Shown here: in pieces, positions 35,177-43,595 of the stretch
How the letters are laid out: every line of letters begins with the position of its first letter
Position numbering within the stretch: the stretch's first letter is position 1
NCBI RefSeq assembly: GCF_001578885.1
Contig: NZ_KQ969495.1
Span: 633,350 to 686,011 of the forward strand
Direction of reading: 5' to 3'
Length of the DNA stretch: 52,662 bases
From: Streptococcus sp. DD12
GTDB lineage: Bacteria; Bacillota; Bacilli; Lactobacillales; Streptococcaceae
Made by a program: the position numbers and the translations under genes
Notes under the pieces: generated by a model
Told to the model about the DNA's origin: nothing
Databases searched by the model: none
Seen by the model: only the letters and a program-made list of their open reading frames with translations

Positions 35177-36313
35177 ATGACAACACTAAAATTAGACAAG
35201 ATTTATAAAAAATACCCCAATGCTTCGCATTACGCTGTTGAAGATTTCTCTATCGACATTAAGGACAAAGAATTTATCGTATTTGTCGGTCCTTCCGGCT
35301 GTGGAAAATCAACCACCCTCCGCATGGTTGCTGGCTTAGAAGATATCACTGAAGGCGACCTCTTCATCGATGGAGAACGTGTGAATGATAAATCACCTAA
35401 AGACCGAGATATTGCCATGGTCTTTCAAAATTACGCACTCTATCCGCACATGACCGTTTATGAAAATATGGCCTTTGGTTTGAAACTGCGTAAATACGCA
35501 AAAGACGACATCGACCGTCGGGTCCGTGAGGCTGCGGCAAGTCTAGGCTTAACCGAGTTCTTGGAACGTAAACCCGCAGATTTGTCAGGAGGACAACGCC
35601 AACGTGTGGCTATGGGGCGGGCTATCGTTCGTGATGCCAAAGTCTTTCTGATGGACGAACCCCTCTCTAACCTGGATGCCAAACTTCGGGTGACTATGCG
35701 TGCTGAAATTGCCAAAATCACACAAAGTATTGGCGCAACAACCATCTATGTCACCCATGATCAGACGGAAGCTATGACCTTGGCAGACCGTATCGTTATT
35801 ATGAGTGCTAGCAAAAACCCTGATGGTTCCGGCACTATCGGTCGCATTGAACAGATTGGTAGCCCACAAGAACTCTACAACGAGCCCGTGAATACCTTCG
35901 TAGCTGGCTTCATTGGCAGTCCGTCTATGAATTTCTTTACGGTCAAAGTAGATGGTCAGCGCATTAGCAATGAAGAAGGCCTCGACCTCGCCATCACACA
36001 AGGGCAAGCCAAAATCCTAAAAGAAACTGGCTATGAAGGAAAAGAAGTCATCTTTGGTATCCGTCCAGAGGACATTTCCAGCAAACCGATTGTTCAAGAA
36101 ACTTATCCCGAGGCTAATGTGGATGCCGAGGTTCAAGTCGCTGAACTCCTGGGGTCTGAAACCATGCTCTATGTCCGCAAGGGCCATACGGAATTCGCTG
36201 CCAGAGTGGATGCGAGGGATTACCACAAACCAGGAGAGACTGTCAATTTGACCTTCAATGTCGTTAAAGGGCACTTCTTTGACCCTCAAACTAAAAAACG
36301 GATTCATCTGTAA
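35177..36313 (+). CDS. malK: Sugar ABC transporter ATP-binding protein (MalK/MsmK type)
   Basis: The 378 residues contain a Walker A GPSGCGKST (about 39-47), Q-loop QNYALYPHM, signature LSGGQRQRVAMGRA, Walker B VFLMDEPLSNLD and a switch His in YVTHDQTEA, then a TOBE-like regulatory tail (GIRPEDISS). It energises MalFG. In streptococci such an ATPase (MsmK) can serve several sugar importers, so its placement as the last mal gene does not limit it to maltodextrin. No malQ, malP or malR is found in this window. Confidence 0.93.
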   Translation: MTTLKLDKIYKKYPNASHYAVEDFSIDIKDKEFIVFVGPSGCGKSTTLRMVAGLEDITEGDLFIDGERVNDKSPKDRDIAMVFQNYALYPHMTVYENMAFGLKLRKYAKDDIDRRVREAAASLGLTEFLERKPADLSGGQRQRVAMGRAIVRDAKVFLMDEPLSNLDAKLRVTMRAEIAKITQSIGATTIYVTHDQTEAMTLADRIVIMSASKNPDGSGTIGRIEQIGSPQELYNEPVNTFVAGFIGSPSMNFFTVKVDGQRISNEEGLDLAITQGQAKILKETGYEGKEVIFGIRPEDISSKPIVQETYPEANVDAEVQVAELLGSETMLYVRKGHTEFAARVDARDYHKPGETVNLTFNVVKGHFFDPQTKKRIHL

Positions 36314-36349
36314 GAAAAATTTTCACGTCCCATCAGTATTTCGCAACAA

Positions 36350-36375
36350 AAAAAAACGCCTACTGGCGTTTTTTT
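36350..36375. terminator. Shared terminator between malK and bdhA
   Basis: AAAAAACGCC / GGCGTTTTTT arms with loop TACT have A/T-runs on both sides, serving convergent malXFGK and bdhA. Confidence 0.88.
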
Positions 36376-36406
36376 ACTGTTTCAACTTATCTCGATAGCA
36401 AACATC

Positions 36407-37450
36407 TTATTCTGGTTTTACAAGAATTTTAATCTGCGATTTGTCCTGTGTTAGCTCGATGAAACCGTCTTGGACGATATTTTCCAAGCTAATTTTTTTG
36501 GTGACGAGTTTGTCTGCTGAGAAGTAGCCTTGCTCCATCAATTCCAACACTTTAGGGAAGATATGGCGATAGGCGATAATTCCCTTCAGGGATTTCTCTT
36601 GAATGGCAAATTCATTGGGGTTGATGGACGCTTCCCGTTCCCAGATAGAGACGACCATACATTCACCCGCCTTATGGACAGCGGCCAAGGCTTGGCTTAA
36701 GACCACTGGAACACCAGTGACTTCATAAGAAACATCCGCTCCCCCGTCTGTTAAACGGTGGATGGCTTCCACAACGGTTTCTCCTGCCTCGGGTTCTACC
36801 ACAATCGCCCCTAATTCTCTTGCCTTAGCTTGTCTTTCTGCTGATAATTCAACGGCATAAATTTTTGAGGCACCTGCAGCCCTGAGGGCTTCCACGATGA
36901 GTAGGCCAATAGGGCCAAGGCCAAAGACCACAGCCGTATCACCAGCCTTGAGTGCTGATTGGCGCACAGCATAAACAGCAACCGCTGCAGGCTCCGTCAA
37001 GGCTGCCTGCTCATAAGTCAGGCTATCTGGAATGACATGGACCAAATCCCCATCTAAAACACAATATTTGGCAAATCCACCATCTGCAGCCAGACCGACA
37101 AAGTTCAAATCAGGGTCCAAGTTATAGTCCCCAATCAAATTGTGCTTAGCCAAAATAGGTTCAACCGTCACTCGGTCACCAACCTTGACCCGCGTCACCT
37201 GGTTACCCACCTCGACAATTTCACCTGAAAATTCATGTCCCAGTGTCACAGGTGCTTTTTGCCCAGAGTAAACATGTTCCTCCGTTGGGATGAAAATCGG
37301 TCCATCTAAATACTCATGCAGGTCTGTCCCGCAAATTCCTGTGTATTTGACGGCTACCTTGACCTGATGAGGTAAAACCTCAGGGACTTCAACTTCTTCA
37401 ATACGGACATCCTTAGCCGCATACCAACGCGCTGCTTTCATAGTTTCCAT
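36407..37450 (-). CDS. bdhA: 2,3-butanediol dehydrogenase (medium-chain zinc alcohol dehydrogenase)
   Basis: The 347 residues resemble Bacillus BdhA, which interconverts acetoin and 2,3-butanediol with NAD(H). The catalytic zinc motif is GICGTDLHEYLDGPIFIP (Cys40) and GHEFSGEIVE (His72, Glu73). The lobe that carries a structural zinc in many relatives has no cysteines here (EPILAKHNLIGDYNLD), as in known BdhA. The NAD fold has GLGPIGLLIVEALRAAGA. ATG 37450 follows GAGAGG. A cre site overlaps its -10, so acetoin or butanediol metabolism is under CcpA control. Confidence 0.9.
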   Translation of the reverse strand: METMKAARWYAAKDVRIEEVEVPEVLPHQVKVAVKYTGICGTDLHEYLDGPIFIPTEEHVYSGQKAPVTLGHEFSGEIVEVGNQVTRVKVGDRVTVEPILAKHNLIGDYNLDPDLNFVGLAADGGFAKYCVLDGDLVHVIPDSLTYEQAALTEPAAVAVYAVRQSALKAGDTAVVFGLGPIGLLIVEALRAAGASKIYAVELSAERQAKARELGAIVVEPEAGETVVEAIHRLTDGGADVSYEVTGVPVVLSQALAAVHKAGECMVVSIWEREASINPNEFAIQEKSLKGIIAYRHIFPKVLELMEQGYFSADKLVTKKISLENIVQDGFIELTQDKSQIKILVKPE

Positions 37451-37509
37451 GATAGTTACCTCTCAATTTTCTTTTGGTACCATTCCCTTTTCAGGAAATC
37501 TACTGTTTT

Positions 37510-37538
37510 ATTGTAAGCGCTTCCGCTGTATTTGTCAA
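37510..37538 (-). promoter_or_regulatory. bdhA promoter with overlapping cre site
   Basis: On the minus strand TTGACA (37533-37538) and TACAAT (37510-37515) are 17 bases apart. The top strand reads TGTAAGCGCTTCCG at 37512-37525, a strong cre core (AAGCGCTT) overlapping the -10 and spacer. CcpA binding would block polymerase. Confidence 0.88.
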
Positions 37539-37552
37539 GTGAAAATCATCAC

Positions 37553-37582
37553 AAAAAAGCTGGATTTCTTGAGCCAGCTTTT
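37553..37582 (-). terminator. Terminator of the GNAT gene and small ORF remnant
   Basis: AAAAGCTGG / CCAGCTTTT arms with a ten-base loop are followed on the minus strand by six T. Confidence 0.85.
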
Positions 37583-37630
37583 CTTGGGTTTACAAAACTT
37601 CTGCCCTATCTGGTGCACAAAACAACTCCT

Positions 37631-37802
37631 CTAAAGGAGTAAAAACAGCGCCCCAGCTAAACAAACAAGAAAGATAAAGAGCGGGCGCCCTCCAATATGG
37701 AGTTTACGACAACTACTGACAAATGTCAGTCGTCATCCCCTATAACATATCATCTTTGTGGGGGAACTTGAAGATTGGCGAAACAGTGATAGCCTTAGCC
37801 AT
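37631..37802 (-). pseudogene. Probable decayed gene for a small membrane peptide
   Basis: Between the GNAT stop and the terminator two coding-like pieces lie in different frames. From ATG 37802 the first 20 codons read MAKAITVSPIFKFPHK... and stop at 37740. In another frame, the last part reads LTFVSSCRKLHIGGRP followed by a hydrophobic run (LFIFLVCLAGALFLLL) and stops at 37631. Adding two single bases, one near 37741 and one near 37730, would join them into about 57 residues. No clear ribosome site precedes the ATG. It contains an ACTGACA-TT-TGTCAGT inverted repeat (about 37714-37729). The reconstruction is mine and unproven. Confidence 0.35.
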
Positions 37803-37816
37803 GACCGAGCAGACTA

Positions 37817-38374
37817 TCAACTGTCACTCAAATCCCGATAGCTAATGCCAAAATGAAAGGGATGCTGGGCTTGCAACTTGGCAAATATATCCCGGTAGGC
37901 TGCCTCATCAAAATGATCGCCACGGTAGAGGATTTCAAAGCTCAAGCCATCGTAATTCAAAAAGGCATTGCTACTTTTAAAGCCATTTCTCTGGTAAAAG
38001 GCCATCCGCGCTTGACGTTGCGACAGGTTATCACTCGGTTCATCCAGGCGCTCAACCTCGAGAACCATGGTCTTTCCTTGGTAAAATTCGACCAATTTGT
38101 CAATGATTTGACTGCCATAACCTTGACTACGCTTGGTCGGCATAATTGCAAAGAAGCTCAAATAAAAGCAAGCCTCGTTGTAAAGGCTAAAAGCAAAGCC
38201 CACAAAATCACCTTCGTCATAAAAGGCAAAAAAGTTTGCGCTATCCCCCTGAGCCGCTTCTAACATTTCAGACAGCGAGACACGTTCTTCCGGTGGAAAG
38301 GCCTCCTTATTGAGGGCCTCTACCCGAGCTAGGTCAGGCAAGTCTGCGGTGATTAGTTGACTGTGCAGAGACAT
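37817..38374 (-). CDS. GNAT-family acetyltransferase
   Basis: The 185 residues show a GNAT fold: LARVEALNKEAFPPEERVSLSEMLEAA, LSFFAIMPTKRSQGYGSQIIDKLVEFY (acetyl-CoA loop) and MAFYQRNGFKSSNAFLNYDG. The substrate is unknown. It has its own AAAGGAG site. In the 214 bases before it (38375-38588) I see no T-box, TPP or other known riboswitch, only short hairpins such as CTTTCTA / TAGAAAG. Confidence 0.85.
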   Translation of the reverse strand: MSLHSQLITADLPDLARVEALNKEAFPPEERVSLSEMLEAAQGDSANFFAFYDEGDFVGFAFSLYNEACFYLSFFAIMPTKRSQGYGSQIIDKLVEFYQGKTMVLEVERLDEPSDNLSQRQARMAFYQRNGFKSSNAFLNYDGLSFEILYRGDHFDEAAYRDIFAKLQAQHPFHFGISYRDLSDS

Positions 38375-38588
38375 GTAAACTCCTTTTTACATTTTTTTAA
38401 CGGGGTTCGATTTTTAATGGTGCCAGAAAACCAAGCAGCTTTCTATCAGTAGTAGAAAGTCACCCCTAGGGAGCGAAGACAAAGTCTTTTCTTAGCTGAG
38501 AGAGGAATGGTCAGGAATCCTCTAGGAAGTCAGGCTTTTCATCTCTGAGCTTAAGGACTCAAAATGCCCCAGATTACAAGGCTTCATC

Positions 38589-39686
38589 TTAACGCTTAGC
38601 AATATAGCTTCCGATAGGGTAATCGCTAGGATTTAGGCTTGGCTTTTTGCTGGTCGCCAGATTGGCCAAGAACTGACCAATCAAAGGACCAATGGTTAAG
38701 CCCGTCGACCCTAATCCACTCGCTGCATAAACACCAGAAAGACCTGGAACCTGACCAAAGAAAGGGGAAAAATCTCTTGTATAAGCACGCGTCCCCACAC
38801 GTGATTGGTGGACCTTAGCCTGTCTCAAGTCCGGGTAGTAACCCATCGCTTCTTGGTCGAAGCGCTCTGTAATGGTTGGGTCCACAGTTAGGTCAAATCC
38901 CTTATCATTTTCATGGCTGGCACCGATACTCAGTTGGCCATTCGTAAAAGGAATCAGGTCTAATTCCCCCTCAGGCATGACAACAGGACAAGTGTCTAGC
39001 TTTTGGTGGCTCATCGAATAATCGCTGAGTTGCCCCTTTTGGGGACGGACATCGACAGAATAACCTAAGGGTTCTAAAATCTCACCCAACCAAGCACCAG
39101 TTGCCAAAATAACTTGGTCAAAAACCTGATGGCCCACCCGATAAGCATCGCCTAGCACTTCAAGGTCAACTTTGCCTTTAACAAGTGGAACACCACTAGC
39201 CTTTAAGAGCGTCTGCGTTAATCTAGCGCCATCTACTCGAGCCCCTCCCGTCGCGTAAAGCGCTCGCGCAAAGCCGGTCAAACCTGGAAAGAGGTCTTGT
39301 ACTTGACTTGCTTCCAAAAGGCTCAAATCCCCCATGGCAGGAGCCTCATCTCGCCGACTCAAGGCTAGGTCATAGAGTTCGTCTAGCTTTTTGTCGTCTT
39401 TTTTTAGAAGAAGAACACCTGTCTGTTGATAGAAATCCCCGTCATACCCGCTAGCTGCTAAGTCTTTAAGTAACTCCTGGTAAAAATGCGCCCCCTTATT
39501 GGCTAGGCGATACCAGGCTTTATTGCGCCGTTTAGAAAACCAAGGACAGATAATACCTGCCGCGGCCTTGGTGGCCTGACCTTCCCCATAGTCGAAAACG
39601 GTTAGGTCACAGTCCGTTTCTCGGGATAAGTAAAATGCTGCTGTTGCTCCGACAGCCCCAGCTCCGATAATCGCTATTTTTGTCAT
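38589..39686 (-). CDS. FAD-dependent amine/amino-acid oxidoreductase (DadA/ThiO-like)
   Basis: The 365 residues begin with the FAD dinucleotide motif AIIGAGAVGATAAFYLSRETDCDLTVFD. The family covers D-amino-acid dehydrogenases, glycine oxidase and sarcosine oxidase. GVYAASGLGSTGLTIGPLIGQFLA is the C-terminal FAD contact. No thi or amino-acid operon is next to it, so the substrate is open. It is nine bases downstream of nif3, at the end of trmK-nif3. Confidence 0.88.
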   Translation of the reverse strand: MTKIAIIGAGAVGATAAFYLSRETDCDLTVFDYGEGQATKAAAGIICPWFSKRRNKAWYRLANKGAHFYQELLKDLAASGYDGDFYQQTGVLLLKKDDKKLDELYDLALSRRDEAPAMGDLSLLEASQVQDLFPGLTGFARALYATGGARVDGARLTQTLLKASGVPLVKGKVDLEVLGDAYRVGHQVFDQVILATGAWLGEILEPLGYSVDVRPQKGQLSDYSMSHQKLDTCPVVMPEGELDLIPFTNGQLSIGASHENDKGFDLTVDPTITERFDQEAMGYYPDLRQAKVHQSRVGTRAYTRDFSPFFGQVPGLSGVYAASGLGSTGLTIGPLIGQFLANLATSKKPSLNPSDYPIGSYIAKR

Positions 39687-39695
39687 ACAGATTTC

Positions 39696-40487
39696 CTATC
39701 GGTGATAAAAAGGATTGGTATTTGCCTGACTTTGTAAAATCGTGACATCCCATCCTTGTGCTTCCTTCCACAGGTTGAGCAATTGGGCTACCTTTTCCAC
39801 AAACAAAACCTCGATATGATGCCCAGGGTCAATCGCTAAAAGGCCTTGCGTCAACATTTCCTGTGCCGTATGGTAATAGATATCCCCAGTCACATACACC
39901 TGGGCCCCTTTTTTGATAGCCTCCGGATAAAAAGATTGGCCAGACCCGCCACAGATAGCCACACAATCAAGGAGCGCCTGCGATTCTTTTTCATAGCTGA
40001 CGAGGCGCACACTGTCCAGTCCAAATTTAGCCTTGACCAGATTGGCAAATTGCTCTAAGGTTTGTGGGGCAATATGACCCACTCGGCCAATGCCATAACC
40101 GGCCTGCGTTTGAGACAAATAGGTCGTATCCGTCACATCTAGCAGCTCGCAAAACCAGTCATTTAAACCGCCCGGCACGACATCGATATTGGTATGACTC
40201 ACATAAACCGCAATATCGTGTTTGACCAAATCCAAGAGCAAGCGATTTTGCGGGTTATCTACTAAATTTTTAAGCGGCCGAAAAATCGGGGCATGCTTAA
40301 CAATAATCAAATCAACGCCTTGCGCAATGGCTTCTTTTACCGTATCCTCCCGGATATCCAAGGCAACCATGACACGTGACAAGTCTTTATCAAGACTGCC
40401 CAACTGCAAACCAGTAACATCTCCCTCCATGGATAGTTCCTGAGGGCAAAATACTTCATACCGTTCAATCAACGTTTCTGCTTTCAC
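39696..40487 (-). CDS. Nif3-like dinuclear metal centre protein
   Basis: The 263-residue Nif3/YqfO-type protein has conserved metal residues in [20 protein letters not shown] and the C-terminal [11 protein letters not shown]. It starts at GTG 40487 inside the trmK stop (GTGA overlap). Family members are highly conserved hydrolase-like proteins; in many bacteria the gene is paired with trmK, as here, which suggests a link to tRNA or nucleotide metabolism. Its reaction is not firmly known. Confidence 0.9.
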   Translation of the reverse strand: MKAETLIERYEVFCPQELSMEGDVTGLQLGSLDKDLSRVMVALDIREDTVKEAIAQGVDLIIVKHAPIFRPLKNLVDNPQNRLLLDLVKHDIAVYVSHTNIDVVPGGLNDWFCELLDVTDTTYLSQTQAGYGIGRVGHIAPQTLEQFANLVKAKFGLDSVRLVSYEKESQALLDCVAICGGSGQSFYPEAIKKGAQVYVTGDIYYHTAQEMLTQGLLAIDPGHHIEVLFVEKVAQLLNLWKEAQGWDVTILQSQANTNPFYHR

Positions 40488-41161
40488 GCCAAAACCTCCT
40501 CAATCGCTCTCATCTTTTGAACCAATAGGCGTCGGTCATCTGTATTTTCTTGGGGAATCTTAGTCAGAGCCCTCTCCAATTTAGACAGTTCTCTCTGCCA
40601 ACGCTGGGTAAAGGTCGCTGACTTTTCCTGACTTAATAGGGGGCCAAAGCGTTTTTCTTGCTCAGTCAAGGTCATCTGACCTGCCTGCGCCACTAAGATT
40701 TCATAAAATTTACCATGATCCAACACCATGGACTCTGCCACAAGTTCAAAGCCATTATGCTCCAACCAAGTCCTCACATCATCTTCCCGGTTGTTGGGCT
40801 GTAAGATGAGGCGTTGCACAGGTGCTAGCTTCTCCTTACCCGCCTCCAAAATCTGCGCAATGAGTCCCCCACCCATACCACAAATACTAATGGTATCCAG
40901 CTGATCTTCAGCCTCAAAGGCCGTTAATCCATCTGCCAGACGAACTACAATTTGCTTTTCCAACCCAAAAGTCTGGACATTTGCTTTGGCAGCTTCATAG
41001 GGACCAACCACGACTTCACCCGCTACGGCATAAGAAATCTGCCCCTCCTGAATAAGCGCAATCGGTAAATAAGCGTGGTCACTGCCCACATCTAAAAGAC
41101 GTGCCCCCTGAGGCACAAAGGTTTTGACCGCCTGGAGACGGTCTGAAAGGGTAATGGTCAT
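40484..41161 (-). CDS. trmK: tRNA (adenine(22)-N1)-methyltransferase TrmK
   Basis: The 225 residues are a class I SAM methyltransferase modifying A22 in t[32 protein letters not shown] and [10 protein letters not shown]. The start ATG 41161 follows AAGGAAG with five bases; a GTG 15 bases further up also keeps the frame but lacks a site. It overlaps nif3. A TATACT with TGG (41195-41200) is the likely promoter, next to the dnaD terminator. Confidence 0.92.
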   Translation of the reverse strand: MTITLSDRLQAVKTFVPQGARLLDVGSDHAYLPIALIQEGQISYAVAGEVVVGPYEAAKANVQTFGLEKQIVVRLADGLTAFEAEDQLDTISICGMGGGLIAQILEAGKEKLAPVQRLILQPNNREDDVRTWLEHNGFELVAESMVLDHGKFYEILVAQAGQMTLTEQEKRFGPLLSQEKSATFTQRWQRELSKLERALTKIPQENTDDRRLLVQKMRAIEEVLA

Positions 41162-41194
41162 TTTAACTTCCTTCACATCAGACTAACTGCTCTA

Positions 41195-41203
41195 AGTATA
41201 CCA
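41195..41203 (-). promoter_or_regulatory. Likely extended -10 of trmK-nif3
   Basis: On the minus strand TGG-TATACT lies just past the T-run of the dnaD terminator (read in the opposite order). No clear -35 exists beyond the T-run. Confidence 0.5.
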
Positions 41204-41215
41204 TCTCTTGGACAC

Positions 41216-41237
41216 AAAAAAAAGCCCAGAAGGGCTT
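41216..41237 (-). terminator. Terminator of metA-dnaD
   Basis: AAGCCC / GGGCTT arms with loop AGAA are followed on the minus strand by eight T. Confidence 0.83.
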
Positions 41238-41280
41238 GATAGCACTGATAAATAGGTCACTAGCAGAGGGCCTGTGGGGC

Positions 41281-41973
41281 TTAATCGTCCTGCCAAAGGT
41301 CCATCGCCTGTAAAAAATCATCGGAAACCGTAACGTTTTGCGGTTGACTGGCCTCATGCTCTCGCCGCTGCGCTTCCACCTGAGCCAAGCTTGTAATCCC
41401 ATCCTTGCGCCAATTGCGTAGGATAGCGTTGATATAGGACCAATTGGCCTTACCATTAAGAACCGCTAATTTGAGCGCCTCACGGACCAACTCTGGTCGT
41501 GTGCCTTCGTCCAAGGTTTGTTGCAGGTCTTCTAGCTCGAAGGGACTCAGTAAACGCCCTAACTCGCGTTCAAATTCTTCATTTAGCGTCTTGAGACTAA
41601 TCACCGGTGAAGATTGACTCGCGTCTTCTGCTGGATGGGCCGTATCACCAAGGATTTCGTCCAAACGCCTAAAGACAGGCCGAGCATCAAAAACAGTATC
41701 CAAGCGGGCATCCAACTGAATATCTGTCATGCTAATCAAGCCACCATTGACCAGGCGTTCGATGGAACGATTAATCTCTGTAAGAGATTTGCCGGTAGCT
41801 TCTGCAATCTGACCAGGGGTCATCTCATTTTCAGGGCTCAAGTTTTGGTAATAAAAATATTGCCAAACGAGAAAATCATCTGCATTGGAAAAGATAGCCT
41901 TGAAGTGCAAGAGCAAGGCACTAGGAAGAGGCAAAATGGCCTGTTCCGAACTAAAAATCTTGTAATAACTCAT
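41281..41973 (-). CDS. dnaD: DnaD-type replication initiation protein
   Basis: The 230 residues have an N-terminal winged helix (about 20-110: LHFKAIFSNADDFLVWQYFYYQ, TPGQIAEATGKSLTEINRSIERL) and a C-terminal DnaD/DnaB2 domain (EFERELGRLLSPFELEDLQQTLDEG, YINAILRNWRKDGI). DnaD helps remodel DNA and load helicase at initiation and restart. It is nine bases after metA and is followed by a terminator. Confidence 0.93.
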   Translation of the reverse strand: MSYYKIFSSEQAILPLPSALLLHFKAIFSNADDFLVWQYFYYQNLSPENEMTPGQIAEATGKSLTEINRSIERLVNGGLISMTDIQLDARLDTVFDARPVFRRLDEILGDTAHPAEDASQSSPVISLKTLNEEFERELGRLLSPFELEDLQQTLDEGTRPELVREALKLAVLNGKANWSYINAILRNWRKDGITSLAQVEAQRREHEASQPQNVTVSDDFLQAMDLWQDD

Positions 41974-41982
41974 CTCATTCTC

Positions 41983-42927
41983 TTATAGGTAGCCAAACAT
42001 AGCTACCTCTTCTTGGAGTTGTTCTAAGCGATAAGGGGTTTCTTGATAAACCGCATAGTTCATCCAATTGCTAAAGAAGGTTGATGCTGCTAAACTCCAG
42101 CGCATGCTCGGTTGCTGATCTGGCTGGTCCTCTGGGAAATAATTGATGGGAATTTGTGGTGACAGGCCTGCTTTTTGATCACGGTGGTACTCTTGTGACA
42201 AGGTCTCACGACCATACTCCAAGTGACCAAAGCTATAAACCTCTCGCATATCCCGACTAGACAAGATAGAAAGCCCAACTTGATCACCTGCGGCTAAAAC
42301 CTGCAGATGACTCTGACGGCGAATCGCCTCTTCAACCACTTCGGTATGTCGAGAGTGAGGGGCCAAAAAGGTATCATCAAACCCTCGCATCAAGGGACTA
42401 TCTGGCAAGAGAACCTTTTGCTCATAGACACCTGAAAGTTTACAGGCTAACAAGTCTTTGTCAATCCCATAGCGATAATAAAGACCTGCCTGCGCCCCCC
42501 AACACAAATGCAAGGTGGAATAGACGTGGGTCTTGGACCAGTTGAACAGATCGCATAGCTCTTGCCAATAATCGACCTCTTCAAAAGCCATCTGTTCGAC
42601 AGGAGCTCCCGTGACAATCATGCCATCAAAAAACTTGCCCTCAATATCAGCGAAAGTTTTATAGAAAGTCTCTAAATAACCGCGCCCCGTATTTTTGGAC
42701 TGATGGCTGGTCATATAGAGAAAATCAACATTGATCTGCAAGGGCGTATTCGCTAAATTACGTAAGAGATGAACTTCCGTTTCAGCCTTTTTGGGCATGA
42801 GGTTCACGATGAGAACATTCATCGGCCGAATATCCTGATGGTCTGCGCGCATATTGTCCATGACAAAAATATTTTCCTGACGTAAGATGTCAATGGCAGC
42901 GAGTTTTTTGTCCACAGTTATCGGCAT
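41983..42927 (-). CDS. metA: Homoserine O-acetyltransferase of the MetA family
   Basis: The 314 residues activate homoserine for methionine synthesis. The nucleophile is Cys142 in [10 protein letters not shown] and the dyad is His/Glu in [13 protein letters not shown]. MetA enzymes are often called succinyltransferases, but Glu111 (VTGAPVE) is the residue that marks acetyl-CoA specificity in Bacillus cereus MetA, where the succinyl type has glycine. Acetyl specificity is therefore likely. Two MET-box palindromes precede it. Confidence 0.92.
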   Translation of the reverse strand: MPITVDKKLAAIDILRQENIFVMDNMRADHQDIRPMNVLIVNLMPKKAETEVHLLRNLANTPLQINVDFLYMTSHQSKNTGRGYLETFYKTFADIEGKFFDGMIVTGAPVEQMAFEEVDYWQELCDLFNWSKTHVYSTLHLCWGAQAGLYYRYGIDKDLLACKLSGVYEQKVLLPDSPLMRGFDDTFLAPHSRHTEVVEEAIRRQSHLQVLAAGDQVGLSILSSRDMREVYSFGHLEYGRETLSQEYHRDQKAGLSPQIPINYFPEDQPDQQPSMRWSLAASTFFSNWMNYAVYQETPYRLEQLQEEVAMFGYL

Positions 42928-42959
42928 GTTAAAGTCCTCCCATTTTTAGTGATAGACCT

Positions 42960-42988
42960 ATTATAAGGGAAGAACCTATAGTTAGCAA
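42960..42988 (-). promoter_or_regulatory. metA promoter
   Basis: On the minus strand TTGCTA (42983-42988) and TATAAT (42960-42965) are 17 bases apart. The proximal MET-box overlaps the -35. Confidence 0.78.
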
Positions 42989-43027
42989 TTATATATTTTT
43001 TCTAGATAGCTATAGTTATCAACTATA
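42977..43027. promoter_or_regulatory. Two MET-boxes for an MtaR/MetR-type LysR activator
   Basis: TATAGTT-ATC-AACTATA (43011-43027) is a perfect 17-base MET-box palindrome. TATAGTT-AGC-AATTATA (42977-42993) is the same with one mismatch. Their centres are near -66 and -32 of the predicted start, the classic recognition- and activation-site spacing for LysR regulators. This supports methionine-responsive control of metA. Confidence 0.85.
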
Positions 43028-43033
43028 ACACGC

Positions 43034-43546
43034 TTAGAAATGCATCAAAACCTTATAGTCATAACGGCCAATGGCTTCACGACCTTTGAGGTCATCTAGT
43101 TCAATCAAGAAGGCACAGCCTGCAACAACACCACCTAATTTTTCAATCATTTCGATGGTCGCTTTTACCGTTCCACCTGTCGCCAAAAGGTCGTCGACGA
43201 TGAGGACCCGTTGCCCTGGTTTAATCGCATCAGCGTGCATGGTCAGGGTGTCTAGGCCATACTCTTTTTCATAGTCCGCCGAAATCACGTCACGAGGCAG
43301 TTTTCCAGGTTTACGAACGGGCGCAAAACCGATACCCAGCTCATAAGCCACAGGACAGCCCACGATAAAACCACGCGCTTCAGGGCCTACTACCATATCG
43401 ATTTCCTTGTCGGTAGCGTATTGGACAATCTCACGAACAGCGTAGCTGTAGGCGTTGCCATCTGCCATCAAAGGGCTAATATCCCGAAAGGTCACCCCTT
43501 CTTGTGGATAGTTGGGAATACTAGCGATGTAATCTTTTAAATTCAT
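43034..43546 (-). CDS. apt: Adenine phosphoribosyltransferase
   Basis: Apt salvages adenine to AMP with PRPP. The 170 residues start [17 protein letters not shown] and contain the PRPP site [16 protein letters not shown] and [10 protein letters not shown]. The start 43546 is after AAAGGAG with a long 12-base spacer. The longer frame reaches into recJ and is rejected. A TGC-TATAAT promoter (43580-43585) lies in the last bases of recJ. Confidence 0.95.
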   Translation of the reverse strand: MNLKDYIASIPNYPQEGVTFRDISPLMADGNAYSYAVREIVQYATDKEIDMVVGPEARGFIVGCPVAYELGIGFAPVRKPGKLPRDVISADYEKEYGLDTLTMHADAIKPGQRVLIVDDLLATGGTVKATIEMIEKLGGVVAGCAFLIELDDLKGREAIGRYDYKVLMHF

Positions 43547-43579
43547 GAATGTTTCTTTCTCCTTTTTATAACAGCCTAC

Positions 43580-43588
43580 ATTATAGCA
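43580..43588 (-). promoter_or_regulatory. Extended -10 of apt
   Basis: On the minus strand TGC precedes a perfect TATAAT just after the recJ stop, giving apt its own promoter within the recJ-apt junction. No good -35. Confidence 0.6.
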
Positions 43589-43595
43589 TGTTTCT

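Noticed and set aside
38375..38588. T-box or TPP riboswitch before the GNAT gene
   Set aside because: None of the conserved T-box or TPP core sequences are present; only short isolated hairpins.
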